Assembly (NCBI GenBank): GCA_012103455.1
Contig: WLWT01000003.1
Location: forward strand, 1,116,001-1,180,000
DNA: 64,000 nucleotides
Reading direction: 5' to 3'
Source: Gammaproteobacteria bacterium
Lineage (GTDB): Bacteria; Pseudomonadota; Gammaproteobacteria; HK1
Position numbers and translations under genes: made by a program. Below the pieces are notes generated by a model. That model saw only the letters and a list, made by a program, of their open reading frames with translations. It had not been told where the DNA came from and did not search any database. Positions 17,297 to 26,019 of the stretch are shown here, in pieces (positions within the stretch are counted from its first letter, which is position 1; each line of letters starts with the position of its first letter).

Positions 17297-18502
17297 ATGA
17301 CTGATCCCACCCCGTCTTTGCCCCTGGCGGGACTGCGCGTGCTGGCCGTGGAGCAGTACGGCGCCGGTCCGTTCGGCACCCTGTTCTTGGCCGATCAGGG
17401 CGCGGAAGTTATCAAGATCGAAAATCCCCACGATGGCGGGGATATGGCCCGCGGCGTGGGGCCGCATTTCTTCGGCCCTGGCGACAGCCATTTTTTCCAT
17501 GCATTCAACCGCAACAAAAGCAGCATCACCCTGGATCTGGGCAAACCGCAGGGGCAGCGTTTATTGCACGAGTTGGTAGGGACCGCCGATGCGCTGATCA
17601 GTAACTTACGCGGCGATGTGCCGCAAAAGCTGGGGCTTACCTACGCCACTTTGGGTGTATTCAACCGCCGCATCGTCTGTGCCCATTTGAGTGCTTATGG
17701 CCGCACCGGACCGCGTGCCGCTTGGCCTGGGTATGACTACCTGATGCAGGCGGAGGCGGGTTATTTCTCGCTCACCGGGGAAGTGGACGGGCCGCCTAGC
17801 CGCTTTGGCCTGTCCATGGTCGATCTGATGACCGGGCTGGGGCTAGCTTACGCCACCTTGACAGCGCTGATCGCGGCTAGGAGCAGCGGCATTGGCCGCG
17901 ATATCGATGTCAGCCTTTTCGATATGGCTTTGTTCAACCTCGGTTACCTGGCTAACTGGTATCTCAACTGTGGCGTGAACACCGCCAGGCTGCCCCGCTC
18001 CGCCCATCCGTCCCTGACGCCGTGCCAGCTCTACCGCACCCGTGATGACTGGATCTACATCATGTGCAACAAGGAGAAGTTTTGGCCGCTTCTGTGTCGG
18101 GAAATAGGCCGGCCAGAGTGGGCGCAGGACAGCCGCCTCGCCACCTTCGCCGCGCGCCTCGAGCACCGCGATCTGATCACTGAATTGCTAGACGGCGTGT
18201 TCGGCCAAGCGGATACGGCCACCTGGCTGGAACGGCTAGGCGGGCGGGTACCGGCAGCCCCCGTCTACGATGTGGCGCAGGCGCTGGACAATCCCTTCGT
18301 CACCGGGCACGGGCGGCTGCAAGCGTTGACCCACGACAGCGGCGTACCCTACCGCATGGTCTCGCCGCCCATCGCCACTGAAGGATTAACGGCCCCGGCA
18401 CGGCCGGCGCCCGACTTAGGGCAGAACACGGATGCCGTATTCGGCGCGCTGGGTTACTCCGCCAGCGATTTGGCCAAGCTGCGGGCCGACGGCGTTATCT
18501 AG
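17297..18502 (+). CDS. CaiB/BaiF-type (family III) CoA-transferase
   Basis: A 401-residue protein, ATG 17297, five bases after the dehydrogenase stop. Family features are LRVLAVEQYGAGPFGTLFLA, GAEVIKIE, NRNKSSITLDLGK, SAYGRTGPR and the FGLSMVDLMTG block, whose Asp176 aligns with the catalytic aspartate. It is more divergent than the paralogue at 4575-5768. As last gene of the operon it probably activates the acid that the hydratase and dehydrogenase process, using CoA from another thioester. Confidence 0.92.
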   Translation: MTDPTPSLPLAGLRVLAVEQYGAGPFGTLFLADQGAEVIKIENPHDGGDMARGVGPHFFGPGDSHFFHAFNRNKSSITLDLGKPQGQRLLHELVGTADALISNLRGDVPQKLGLTYATLGVFNRRIVCAHLSAYGRTGPRAAWPGYDYLMQAEAGYFSLTGEVDGPPSRFGLSMVDLMTGLGLAYATLTALIAARSSGIGRDIDVSLFDMALFNLGYLANWYLNCGVNTARLPRSAHPSLTPCQLYRTRDDWIYIMCNKEKFWPLLCREIGRPEWAQDSRLATFAARLEHRDLITELLDGVFGQADTATWLERLGGRVPAAPVYDVAQALDNPFVTGHGRLQALTHDSGVPYRMVSPPIATEGLTAPARPAPDLGQNTDAVFGALGYSASDLAKLRADGVI

Positions 18503-18895
18503 CTTTTGCCTCTGCCCTGGGAGAGATGAGCCGCCGATCGTCTGCCGCGGCCCAGCGACGCCAAATGAGCCAAATGCCTCAATCTTGGTTGCGTCGTCCC
18601 TTTGAAATAACTGTGTGTGAAATAACTGTGTGTGAAATAACTGCGTGCAAAGCAACCCAATGGTTTGGCCCGAGTGCATAGGCGTAAAATGCAACGGACC
18701 GTTATATTGTCTTCTTAAGAGCACCAATTCCCCCTATCCAAGAGCACGCATATCGCGCACAAAAAGGAGTCGAAGGAGCCGGTCGAATTCGACGCCATTT
18801 TCGTCCAGGTGTAGGGACAGACACCGAACCCGCCCGGCAAGAATCTAACCGGGTAACGCCACAGGGCCATCAGCGCACAGCACGATCACCGCTGC
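18503..18895. other. Convergent intergenic region with a 15-bp tandem repeat
   Basis: There is no convincing gene in these ~390 bases. At 18604-18648 the unit GAAATAACTGTGTGT occurs three times in tandem, the last copy slightly changed. No CRISPR-like spacing and no clear terminator are seen. Confidence 0.6.
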
Positions 18896-19924
18896 TTACT
18901 CAGCCGGCGCGTGCTCATCCGTGTACCCCGGGCCTTGGTAATAAGTGCCCCGCCCCGCGATCTTCTCGATGCCTTTCATGCTCTTGTGCGCCAGCACGGC
19001 AGCGCAGGCCGGCAGGTCCGGATCCATTAACCACAAGCGCAGCAAATGCCGCCGCCGCGCCGCATCCTCGTGGTCCTCGAACGCGGTACGCCGGTGCAGC
19101 AGCACGCAGTTATTGGTAAGGGTGGCATCGCCCGGTTCGAGTGCGAGATCCAAACGTATATCGGGCCGGTTCGACACTTCATCGAAATAATCGAGCGCTT
19201 GCGCCTGTACGCTGGTCAGCTCGTAGTGGCCTTCGTCCACCGCCAAGTCTATATAACCGCGTATGTAAACGATGTTCGGAACGCCGTCCGTCACCGAGAA
19301 AACGGGGATGGGCGCGGGCGTAATGGGCGGCCCATCAATAGTTTCGCCGAAGCGGTGCAGATGAAAACCCTGGTAGAGCGTGTCCATCAGATGGGGCCGC
19401 GTTGCCAGAATTTCGTTGTGTATGGTCAAAGCGCTGGCGTAGCCGCTGACGCCGCCGGTGGCCGCCGGCCGCAAGCACAACATGCCGATGTAATCGCAAC
19501 GATCGGTGTGCAACTGCAACTGGCGGGCGTTGCGGTAAGCCCGTTCGCGGGGATCTTGGCCGCCCACGTTGATGACATGGCCGACGAGTTCGCCATCGTT
19601 GCTCTGGGATACGGCAGTACCGAAATACGAGCCTAGCCCGAAGAACAACCGGCCGGCCTCCTCCGGATCTAGCTCATCGACCGGCATGTTGCGCAGCCAA
19701 ACCAAGCCTCTTCCGGTTTTAACCTCATCCACCCAGTGCGGCAGGGACTCGAGCGCGAGCGGAAATGTTGCCGGAGTAAGCGCCGCTAGTGGCAACGAGG
19801 CGCAAGCCTTGAGCGCGTCCAATAGAGCGCTCCGCTCGCGGCTGCTCAACTCGTAAGCAAAGCTATAGGCGCAGCCCAAATCGCCGACGCGCCAGGCGGC
19901 GGGGGTTGTGAATGGTTGATACAT
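18896..19924 (-). CDS. TauD/TfdA-type Fe(II)/2-oxoglutarate-dependent oxygenase-like protein
   Basis: A 342-residue protein. The facial triad is readable: His139 and Asp141 in LQLHTDRCDY, and a distal His in RRRHLLRLW about residue 298, with the 2-oxoglutarate-binding Arg just downstream. VWLRNMPVDEL near residue 76 and TNNCVLLHRRTAFED near residue 275 are typical of the TauD/TfdA fold. Such enzymes hydroxylate sulfonates, phenoxyacetates or amine-containing acids. The substrate is unknown. A GGTTGATACATGATGGTTGATACATGG duplication surrounds the start region at 19911-19940, so a second start ATG a few bases away is possible. Confidence 0.85.
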   Translation of the reverse strand: MYQPFTTPAAWRVGDLGCAYSFAYELSSRERSALLDALKACASLPLAALTPATFPLALESLPHWVDEVKTGRGLVWLRNMPVDELDPEEAGRLFFGLGSYFGTAVSQSNDGELVGHVINVGGQDPRERAYRNARQLQLHTDRCDYIGMLCLRPAATGGVSGYASALTIHNEILATRPHLMDTLYQGFHLHRFGETIDGPPITPAPIPVFSVTDGVPNIVYIRGYIDLAVDEGHYELTSVQAQALDYFDEVSNRPDIRLDLALEPGDATLTNNCVLLHRRTAFEDHEDAARRRHLLRLWLMDPDLPACAAVLAHKSMKGIEKIAGRGTYYQGPGYTDEHAPAE

Positions 19925-19943
19925 GATGGTTGATACATGGTAG

Positions 19944-20411
19944 TTAGGAACGTTTAGCTCGGTATGCTTCGATCGCCCGCTTCAGCTCGTCGTACTCCTC
20001 ACACGGGAACAAACACACCCCGTCGAGTATTTGCAGGTGCTCTTGCGCTCTGCCGAGCTGGTCCGTCTCGAGATAAAGCTCGCCGATGTATTCATTGGCC
20101 CCCCGGTGCTGCGGGTTCAATGATAGCGCCCGGCGATAGGACTTGAAGGCCGCAGCTACGTTGCCGAGCTTGCGCTGTGCATAACCGAATAGATTGAACA
20201 GATCCGCGTTGCCGGACTCTAGGTCCATAAGCGGTTCCAAGATGTCGAGTGCGCTTTTGTAGTTGCCGGAGTCGATGGCGGCTTGCGCTTCGGCTAAGCT
20301 GCTTTGGTTGGCGCTGCTCCCGGAGGCCTCGCCGGTGCCGGCGGCGGACACTCCAAAAGACAGGACCATACCGGCGGCGAGCGCTGCCACAAATCCTCTC
20401 ATGTTATGCAT
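19944..20411 (-). CDS. Secreted TPR-repeat protein
   Basis: A 155-residue protein with a signal-peptide-like start (MHNMRGFVAALAAGMVLSFG, cleavage near SAAG). At least two TPR units follow (AEAQAAIDSGNYKSALDILE; GNADLFNLFGYAQRKLGNVA with AAFKSYRRALSLNPQHRGAN), then a third weaker one. Near the end CLFPCEEYDELKRAIEAYR includes a CxxxC pair, perhaps a disulfide. It is probably periplasmic and a protein-interaction adaptor. It is divergent from the envelope operon starting at 20676, and a functional link is possible but unproven. Confidence 0.78.
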   Translation of the reverse strand: MHNMRGFVAALAAGMVLSFGVSAAGTGEASGSSANQSSLAEAQAAIDSGNYKSALDILEPLMDLESGNADLFNLFGYAQRKLGNVAAAFKSYRRALSLNPQHRGANEYIGELYLETDQLGRAQEHLQILDGVCLFPCEEYDELKRAIEAYRAKRS

Positions 20412-20675
20412 GAAGCCTCCTTCTATTTAGGTATCAGCTTATTTGGGTAAACGCCTGCATGAGTTCCATTAGAGTGAAAGCCGCGTTGAAATCCGTTCAT
20501 CAAGCTTATGCACTTCGCGCTTTTGCAACGGCTGTCGATGTCCTGAACACTGGTAGTTTTTAGCACAGTTCCCAGCCCGGTGCCCGCCATTCAGGGCCTT
20601 CGCTTCGGGGCTTTCGCTTCGGGGCCTCGCTCAATAAGGCCACGTTCACGCGCCGGGCCATGCTATGTTTTGGCG

Positions 20676-21599
20676 ATGTTCGCTCTACCCCCACCGTTGG
20701 CATCCGCCCTGGGCCGTCTTGGCGCTGTGTTGCTGCTCGTATTCGCCATCACGCTCCTCGCCGCGGCGATGTACGTGTATCGGTGCAACGCGGCTCACAC
20801 CATTGAACGCCTGCTGGATGCTCGCCCGGCCCTCTCCTCTACTCACGTCTGCTCTGCCGGGGTGCGCCCGCTCTTGCGCGATCTTTCCACCATCTCGCCA
20901 GCGTTGGTGGCGGTTACGGCCATCCAACTTTTGCTCGGGGCTATGCGCCTCCTGGGCCTGGGCCGCGCCGAGCTTTTGGCCGGCGAGCGTTTCCCTTTTC
21001 ACCGCAGTTACAAGATCTACTACGTCCAGCTCGGCCTCATAGGCACAGTGATCGGATTCGTACTCGCTTTCTCCGCGATCGACTTGAATGCCGGTGAACA
21101 AGCAGACACGCAGATTCTGCTGGATGCTTTAGGGACCGCGCTTTGGAGTACCTTATCGGCGCTAAGCTTGGCGTATGTGTTCTGTCCGGCGGCGGAGCAA
21201 ATCTATCAACAACTCGCTAAAGCGCGCGCCGGTACGCCGGCACGTGCGGATCCGGCCGCCGCCGTCGCCCGCCTGACGGCGGAAGTGGTGAGTGCGGCGG
21301 ATGCGTTGCACGCGCTGTGCGCGAGCGCCAATGCTTGTGCCTCGGGGCTCGAGCTGCACGATGTGAACGTGAAGCTAGGCCAGTTGGAGATAAGGCTCAA
21401 CCACATCGCCGAGTCGCTTGCCCGGGTAACAGCCTTGACCGAGGACATGGTCCACGGCGTCGATCAGCTGCAGGCCGCCCGCGGCCATCACGAGACCCGC
21501 CTGGACGCGGTGGAAGCGCAAACGCGCAGGTTGGATGAGCGGACGTCCGGTGTTGCCGAAACGCTGCGCAACGCGTTCACCCGCCTGGACAAGGTATGA
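20676..21599 (+). CDS. MotA/TolQ/ExbB-like membrane channel protein with coiled-coil tail
   Basis: A 307-residue protein from ATG 20676; the frame is open upstream but without hydrophobic start character. There are four probable membrane segments: around 10-30, 72-95, a MotA/TolQ-like YYVQLGLIGTVIGFVLAFS near 115-133, and LGTALWSTLSALSLAYVF near 150-167. The tail from about 190 onward is helical and heptad-like (LGQLEIRLNHIAESLARVTA). The pair of helices with the GLIGTVIGF and LGTALWSTL signatures is that of proton-channel subunits of the MotA/TolQ/ExbB superfamily. The stop TGA abuts MITE copy 4. ZorA of the Zorya system also has such a tail, but the neighbours differ. Confidence 0.7.
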   Translation: MFALPPPLASALGRLGAVLLLVFAITLLAAAMYVYRCNAAHTIERLLDARPALSSTHVCSAGVRPLLRDLSTISPALVAVTAIQLLLGAMRLLGLGRAELLAGERFPFHRSYKIYYVQLGLIGTVIGFVLAFSAIDLNAGEQADTQILLDALGTALWSTLSALSLAYVFCPAAEQIYQQLAKARAGTPARADPAAAVARLTAEVVSAADALHALCASANACASGLELHDVNVKLGQLEIRLNHIAESLARVTALTEDMVHGVDQLQAARGHHETRLDAVEAQTRRLDERTSGVAETLRNAFTRLDKV

Positions 21600-21739
21600 G
21601 GGCACCGCTAAAAATAGTCATTGTTTCGCGAGTGCAAGGAAGCACCGCGCGCACCACCGCAGTGTATAGGTGATACCTGAGGATTGGAGCACGGCGCTGA
21701 CGCCGCAATCGCGGAAAAGTGCATTTTTAGCAGGTGCCC
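21600..21739 (+). mobile_element. MITE copy 4, inside an operon
   Basis: 140 bp inserted between the channel gene and the next gene. It begins at the base after the TGA stop. The left flank is ATGA and the right flank ATAA, probably a 4 bp target duplication with one later change. It may alter transcript folding between the two genes. Confidence 0.88.
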
Positions 21740-21758
21740 ATAAGCCGGTGGACCACTG

Positions 21759-22661
21759 ATGCACGATGGTAAACAGCTTATAGAGATATTAGGTGGCGGC
21801 GAACCGAATCAGACATCCATGGATGTTCTGCTTCAGCTCACGCTTCCAATCGTGCTGATTTTGGCGCTTGTCATGGCTACGGAAATCAGCCAATTCAGCC
21901 GTACCGTCGCCTCGCTAGAAGCGCAAACCAAGACTCTTGCACAGCGGGCGCAACACGCTGAAGAGGAGGCCCGCAGCGCCCGCGAAGACCTTGCACGCAG
22001 CGCCGCCGGAGAGTTGGTCAAGGAACTCGAGCAGATGGTGTTGACGATCCAGCATCAATTGCTGATCAAGGCAGTTGAACAAGTGGCAAAGCGGGAGCGG
22101 GAGCGGTTGAAATTAGCCGATTACGCCAGCTTCGCACCCGCGCCTAGCGCTCTGTTCGAGCAAAGAGTGCCACCGGCGTTTCGTGAGACCACCGCCGGTA
22201 TCGCCGCCGCCTTCAACGGCGCTAGGGCCAGGGCTACAACCAAACGGCGTTGGGCTGCATCCGCTCGGCAAGTGTTCGCCGAATTAGTCGCCCGGTACCT
22301 GGAGGACAATGCGCCTATGCGCCGCCGTGGCCGCACGCTTTCCCGGATCACCCCTGAGAACCGGCCCATCTACCAGGGGCTGATAGATGGGCAGCTACAG
22401 CTTATCCGGCGCGAAGCATTCGCAGTGCAGTTGGAATTGTTGACCGCTTGGCTGGAGGATGCGGCGCTCAACAGCACGCTGGATGCGGGCAACGCGCGCG
22501 CGCTGTGGCAAAAGCTCCAGGTGGCCCGTGGGGATGAGTTGGAGGCGCTTATGGATCAATTCGTCAACCTCAAGATCCGGGCCGCATTCGCCGCTTTGTC
22601 CAGGCTTGGCATGGAGCCACTGGAAGACGTGCGGGCTACCGCTATAGGCAGCGCTCGATGA
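21759..22661 (+). CDS. Single-span membrane protein with coiled-coil and helical cytoplasmic or periplasmic domain
   Basis: A 300-residue protein. One membrane helix near residues 22-42 (VLLQLTLPIVLILALVMATE) follows a short N-terminus; a coiled coil follows (LEAQTKTLAQRAQHAEEEAR), then an Arg-rich helical domain to the end. The topology resembles the MotB/TolR/ExbD partner of a proton channel, but there is no OmpA-like peptidoglycan-binding domain and no obvious proton-carrying Asp in the helix, only a Glu after it (MATEISQF). The ATG overlaps nothing upstream because a MITE separates it from the channel gene. Its stop overlaps the next start by four bases (ATGA). Confidence 0.65.
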   Translation: MHDGKQLIEILGGGEPNQTSMDVLLQLTLPIVLILALVMATEISQFSRTVASLEAQTKTLAQRAQHAEEEARSAREDLARSAAGELVKELEQMVLTIQHQLLIKAVEQVAKRERERLKLADYASFAPAPSALFEQRVPPAFRETTAGIAAAFNGARARATTKRRWAASARQVFAELVARYLEDNAPMRRRGRTLSRITPENRPIYQGLIDGQLQLIRREAFAVQLELLTAWLEDAALNSTLDAGNARALWQKLQVARGDELEALMDQFVNLKIRAAFAALSRLGMEPLEDVRATAIGSAR

Positions 22662-24613
22662 AGCGGCGCGCCGCGGCGTGGCTTTTGGCAGCAGCGCTAA
22701 CAGCCACGCTTCAGCATCAAGCGGCCCTGGCACAGGCGCGATCAAGCGCACCAGTGAGCGGCAGCGAGTCCCGTTTCATAGATGCGAAATCGATGGCGGC
22801 GGCGAGTCTTGCCGTGCAACAAGCCTATGCCGGTCTAGCCAGCGAATTATCCGGCAGCGAAGCGTTGGCGCAAGCCATTCTCGCGGCGCCGGCCAATCAT
22901 GCGAAGCCGCAGGCCAGCCGCGCCCGCCTCGCTGCAAGCGAGCACTACAAGCTGCGCCAGGCGTTCACCCGGCAACTGCACAAATTCGCCCAGGGTATGT
23001 CCAGATTGCCGCAGAACTGGGTGGCGAATACGCTGCAACGGCAGGAGGCGCGGCTGCACCAACAGGTGACGGCGCTGATAGACAACCACATCAATGCTCA
23101 GTTCGCCGTCAGCCGGCGCCTTGCCGTCAGCGAGCAGCGCCAGCTCTTGCAAGTCGATGTATTGCCACCGGCAGCGGATATAGAAGACATCGTGCTGGCG
23201 GATCTGCCCGGCTTCATGCACGGTGGGATCGATGCGCTGGCGCAGTTCGCCGCGCGCCACGGGCGTACATTAGTCCGGCGCATGGTGGACAAAGCGCAGC
23301 ACAAGCAACCGCTGCTGATGGAGAACCGCGCCCATATGGCGCAGTTGGCAGGCGCCGCAGTGCGCGCGCGGATGGCGGCGCTGTGGCGGCAATTGAATAG
23401 CATCCGGCAACACAACGGCGCTGGCGCAGTGGACCGCGAGACAGCGGCGGCCAATATGCAGCGCGACCTCGAGCGCTTGGCCGCGCCAGCGGCCAAGGGC
23501 GAGCCGTGGTCGGGTATCTTCCAGTTGGCGCAGCGCGAAACCGAGGCCCGCGCCGCGCGCTTGGAGCAGGCGGCCACAGTCGCTGCGGTAGCGGCCTGGT
23601 TCAGGCACGGACGCTGCGAGCAGTTGTTAAACCCGCCGATGCGCGAAGTGGCGCAAAAAGCGCCGGGTGATGTTCCACCTAGCTTGGCGGCCCATGAACA
23701 GCGGCTCTATCCACGGCTCGCCAAAGCGGCGTGGGACGAGGTAGTGCAAACATTGAGTGCGCGGGTGCGCGATGCGGGAAGGCGGCAACGGTTGCGCGAT
23801 CGGCTATTGCCCTTGAAAGCGCAACCCGAGACCGCTTTGAACGCATTCGAGTGGTCTTTCGATACTTGTCTTGGCGCCAGTCTGAGCGCCGCCCGTCAGG
23901 CCATTGCCGAGCGGGAATTGGCGCAGCTGTTGCCGGCTATCGCCGGACGCACTCTAGCGCTAGAGGAAAATGCTATCGCCAAAGCCGTTCGCGAGGAGCG
24001 CCCGATCGCCTTGCCTGGCCGGGAGCGTTTGCGCCTGCAGGAAAGCGGCCGGCTTTTCGATGAGCGCCAAAGCGAATTGGCCAATGAGGCAGTGGCAGCT
24101 TACCGCCGGCAGTTGACCCTGGCCGGCGAGCCGGCGCGGGTGGCACGCTTCAGGGCCGAGATCGAAGCGCTGGCTTCAGCCGATAGAACAGCAACAGCAA
24201 AGGCCGAGTTCGCCGGGCGCTATCTGGCGCAGGTGGCTGCGCAGTGGCAAAAGGTACAGCCGGACACGGTTATCGCTCTGGGCGGGGGGCGGACCAACGG
24301 CAAATATCTCGCGCTGTTTGACCGCATCGAGGAGGAAGTCGAGCGCTTGATTACTCTCGAATGGCGCAAAGCAGTGGCAACAGCCGCTCAAGAGACAGTG
24401 GTCGTGAGCGCAATGCCCTTGGAAGAAGAGCAGCCACCGCCGGTGCCGGTGGCAACCGTGGCCGCCGTGTGCCCGGATCCGAGTTGCGAGGCGGCGGCGC
24501 ACACCTGCGCCCGCTTTGCCACCGCGTGTGAAGACGGCAGCTGTGGCGCGCAGGCGATGCAGTGGCGCGCAGCGTGTTTAACGCTGGCACAACAGTGCGC
24601 CGGTTCGAACTGA
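22658..24613 (+). CDS. Large exported helical protein, unknown family
   Basis: A 651-residue protein. The start ATG overlaps the previous stop, so the genes are translationally coupled. The N-terminus MKRRAAAWLLAAALTATLQH with a Gln-Ala-Ala-Leu-Ala-Gln-Ala cleavage region is a good signal peptide. The body is Ala/Gln/Arg-rich and predominantly alpha-helical with long amphipathic stretches, with no enzyme motif. The last ~50 residues are Cys-rich (CPDPSCEAAAHTCARF, CEDGSCGAQAMQW, CLTLAQQC): eight Cys likely forming disulfides. No family is recognised. Together with the two genes before it, it suggests an energised envelope apparatus reaching the periplasm. Confidence 0.65.
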   Translation: MKRRAAAWLLAAALTATLQHQAALAQARSSAPVSGSESRFIDAKSMAAASLAVQQAYAGLASELSGSEALAQAILAAPANHAKPQASRARLAASEHYKLRQAFTRQLHKFAQGMSRLPQNWVANTLQRQEARLHQQVTALIDNHINAQFAVSRRLAVSEQRQLLQVDVLPPAADIEDIVLADLPGFMHGGIDALAQFAARHGRTLVRRMVDKAQHKQPLLMENRAHMAQLAGAAVRARMAALWRQLNSIRQHNGAGAVDRETAAANMQRDLERLAAPAAKGEPWSGIFQLAQRETEARAARLEQAATVAAVAAWFRHGRCEQLLNPPMREVAQKAPGDVPPSLAAHEQRLYPRLAKAAWDEVVQTLSARVRDAGRRQRLRDRLLPLKAQPETALNAFEWSFDTCLGASLSAARQAIAERELAQLLPAIAGRTLALEENAIAKAVREERPIALPGRERLRLQESGRLFDERQSELANEAVAAYRRQLTLAGEPARVARFRAEIEALASADRTATAKAEFAGRYLAQVAAQWQKVQPDTVIALGGGRTNGKYLALFDRIEEEVERLITLEWRKAVATAAQETVVVSAMPLEEEQPPPVPVATVAAVCPDPSCEAAAHTCARFATACEDGSCGAQAMQWRAACLTLAQQCAGSN

Positions 24614-24621
24614 GTCGGGGT

Positions 24622-25998
24622 TTACTCGAGCGCACAGGTGCGGAAACCGGCGAAGATGTCGTTGCGAGACGGGCCGAAGAAGTTTCTGTACAAGCCGGTG
24701 ATGTAACGCGAGCGGGTGGCCCAACTGCCGCCGCGCAACACCCGCGTGTGTCCGAACAAGGTCTGGGAATACTCTTTGTACGCATCGGCAACAAAACCCG
24801 GATAGGGGGTGAACGGGTCATGGCACCATTCCCAGACGTTGCCCAGCATCTGCCGGCAACCAAAAGCACTGTCGCCGTCCGCTAGCGCGCCTACGTCCAC
24901 GCAGCCCACGCAGCGCCCGTCCAGATTGCAGCCGGCGGCCGCCGTCTCACCACCGTGAGATCCATCGCTGCCCGATTCATTATTCCCGGATTCATTACTC
25001 CAGGGATAGCGGCGCTTGACCGCGGCGAGCTGGGAGCCGTCCGCGCAGGGCTGGCCCAGGGCAGCCACCTCCCACTCGTGTTCACGGGGTAACCGGCGCC
25101 CGGCCCAACGGCACCACGCGCTCGCCTCGTACCAGTTGACGTGCACAACGGGGTGATAGGGGGCTAACGGGGCAAGCGCATCGAACTGGCGCTGGAGCCA
25201 ACCGCCCGCGCCATCGCGTTGCCAATACACCGGATGGGTGGCATCCACCGATTGCCGCCAGGCCCAACCCTCGTCTGTCCAGAACTCGCGGCGGCCATAG
25301 CCGCCCTCGTCTACGAAGGCCCGAAACGCTTCGTTGGTCACCGGCGCGCGCGCCATGGCGAACGGCCGCACGGTCACCGCATGGGCCCATTTCTCATTGT
25401 CGAAGACGAAGGGGGCATCGCCCATGGCGCCCACTAAGAACTCCCCACCGGTGATGTGCACATCACCGTCCAGCGCGCCGCCGGCGGCATCAGCCGGCGG
25501 GCCGAGTTGCGCTTCCAGGGCGAAATCCGGGCGCGGGTAAGCGAGGGTTTGGCGCGCCCAGGTGAACGCCTCGTCGTGCATATCCTCGTGAAAAACGGTG
25601 AATTGGTAGAGATAGCTCTCCAGCGCGCTAGCGGTGCCCGCGCCCAAGCGGCCGATGAGGGCGTCTTCCACCCGCTGCAGGTAATCCAGTGTTTGTTGCA
25701 GCGGCGGCAGGGGCAGATCCCAGCGCTCGTGATGGGCGATGGCAATAGAGTCGTACAGCAGATGGCCATCGTGCGTGAGCGGTGGCCGCCCGAAACCTTG
25801 CTGCAAGATAAAATACTCGTGGAACCAGGCGACGTGGCCGATCTCCCAGCGCAGTGGATTGACGATGGCTAGCCTAGGCCCCATCAATTGCTCATCATCA
25901 AGCCCTTGCAACAACTCGTGGGTACGGGCTCGCGCGTCCAATAACGACGCTTTTAGACTGTCGCGGGAGACTTCTTTGACCGGGGGAATGGCGATCAT
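24622..25998 (-). CDS. senA: Selenoneine synthase SenA (EgtB-like)
   Basis: A 458-residue protein. A DinB-type N-terminal domain gives the iron ligands (His55 in EIGHVAWFHEYF; His137 and His141 in FHEDMHDEAF). An FGE-sulfatase/EgtB domain follows, with HPVVHVNWYEASAWCRWAGR, MLGNVWEWCHDPF and a C-terminus RNFFGPSRNDIFAGFRTC. That C-terminal form and the neighbouring senB favour SenA over ergothioneine synthase EgtB. SenA couples a selenosugar to hercynine (trimethylhistidine) with O2 to give the selenoneine precursor. A Ser/Asn/Gly-rich insert (SNESGNNESGSDG, about residue 325) is an apparent expansion. No hercynine methyltransferase (EgtD) gene is in the window. Confidence 0.83.
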   Translation of the reverse strand: MIAIPPVKEVSRDSLKASLLDARARTHELLQGLDDEQLMGPRLAIVNPLRWEIGHVAWFHEYFILQQGFGRPPLTHDGHLLYDSIAIAHHERWDLPLPPLQQTLDYLQRVEDALIGRLGAGTASALESYLYQFTVFHEDMHDEAFTWARQTLAYPRPDFALEAQLGPPADAAGGALDGDVHITGGEFLVGAMGDAPFVFDNEKWAHAVTVRPFAMARAPVTNEAFRAFVDEGGYGRREFWTDEGWAWRQSVDATHPVYWQRDGAGGWLQRQFDALAPLAPYHPVVHVNWYEASAWCRWAGRRLPREHEWEVAALGQPCADGSQLAAVKRRYPWSNESGNNESGSDGSHGGETAAAGCNLDGRCVGCVDVGALADGDSAFGCRQMLGNVWEWCHDPFTPYPGFVADAYKEYSQTLFGHTRVLRGGSWATRSRYITGLYRNFFGPSRNDIFAGFRTCALE

Positions 25999-26019
25999 GG
26001 TAACGGTCTGCGTAAGGTC

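Noticed and set aside
18604..18648. CRISPR-like repeats
   Set aside because: The units are 15 bp in direct tandem with no spacers.
20676..24613. Zorya defence system
   Set aside because: The first protein recalls ZorA, but the partner lacks the OmpA-like domain of ZorB and no ZorC/D or ZorE is present.
24622..25998. Ergothioneine synthase EgtB
   Set aside because: The adjacent SenB-type glycosyltransferase and the RNDIFAGFRTC-type ending favour SenA; EgtB remains a minor possibility.
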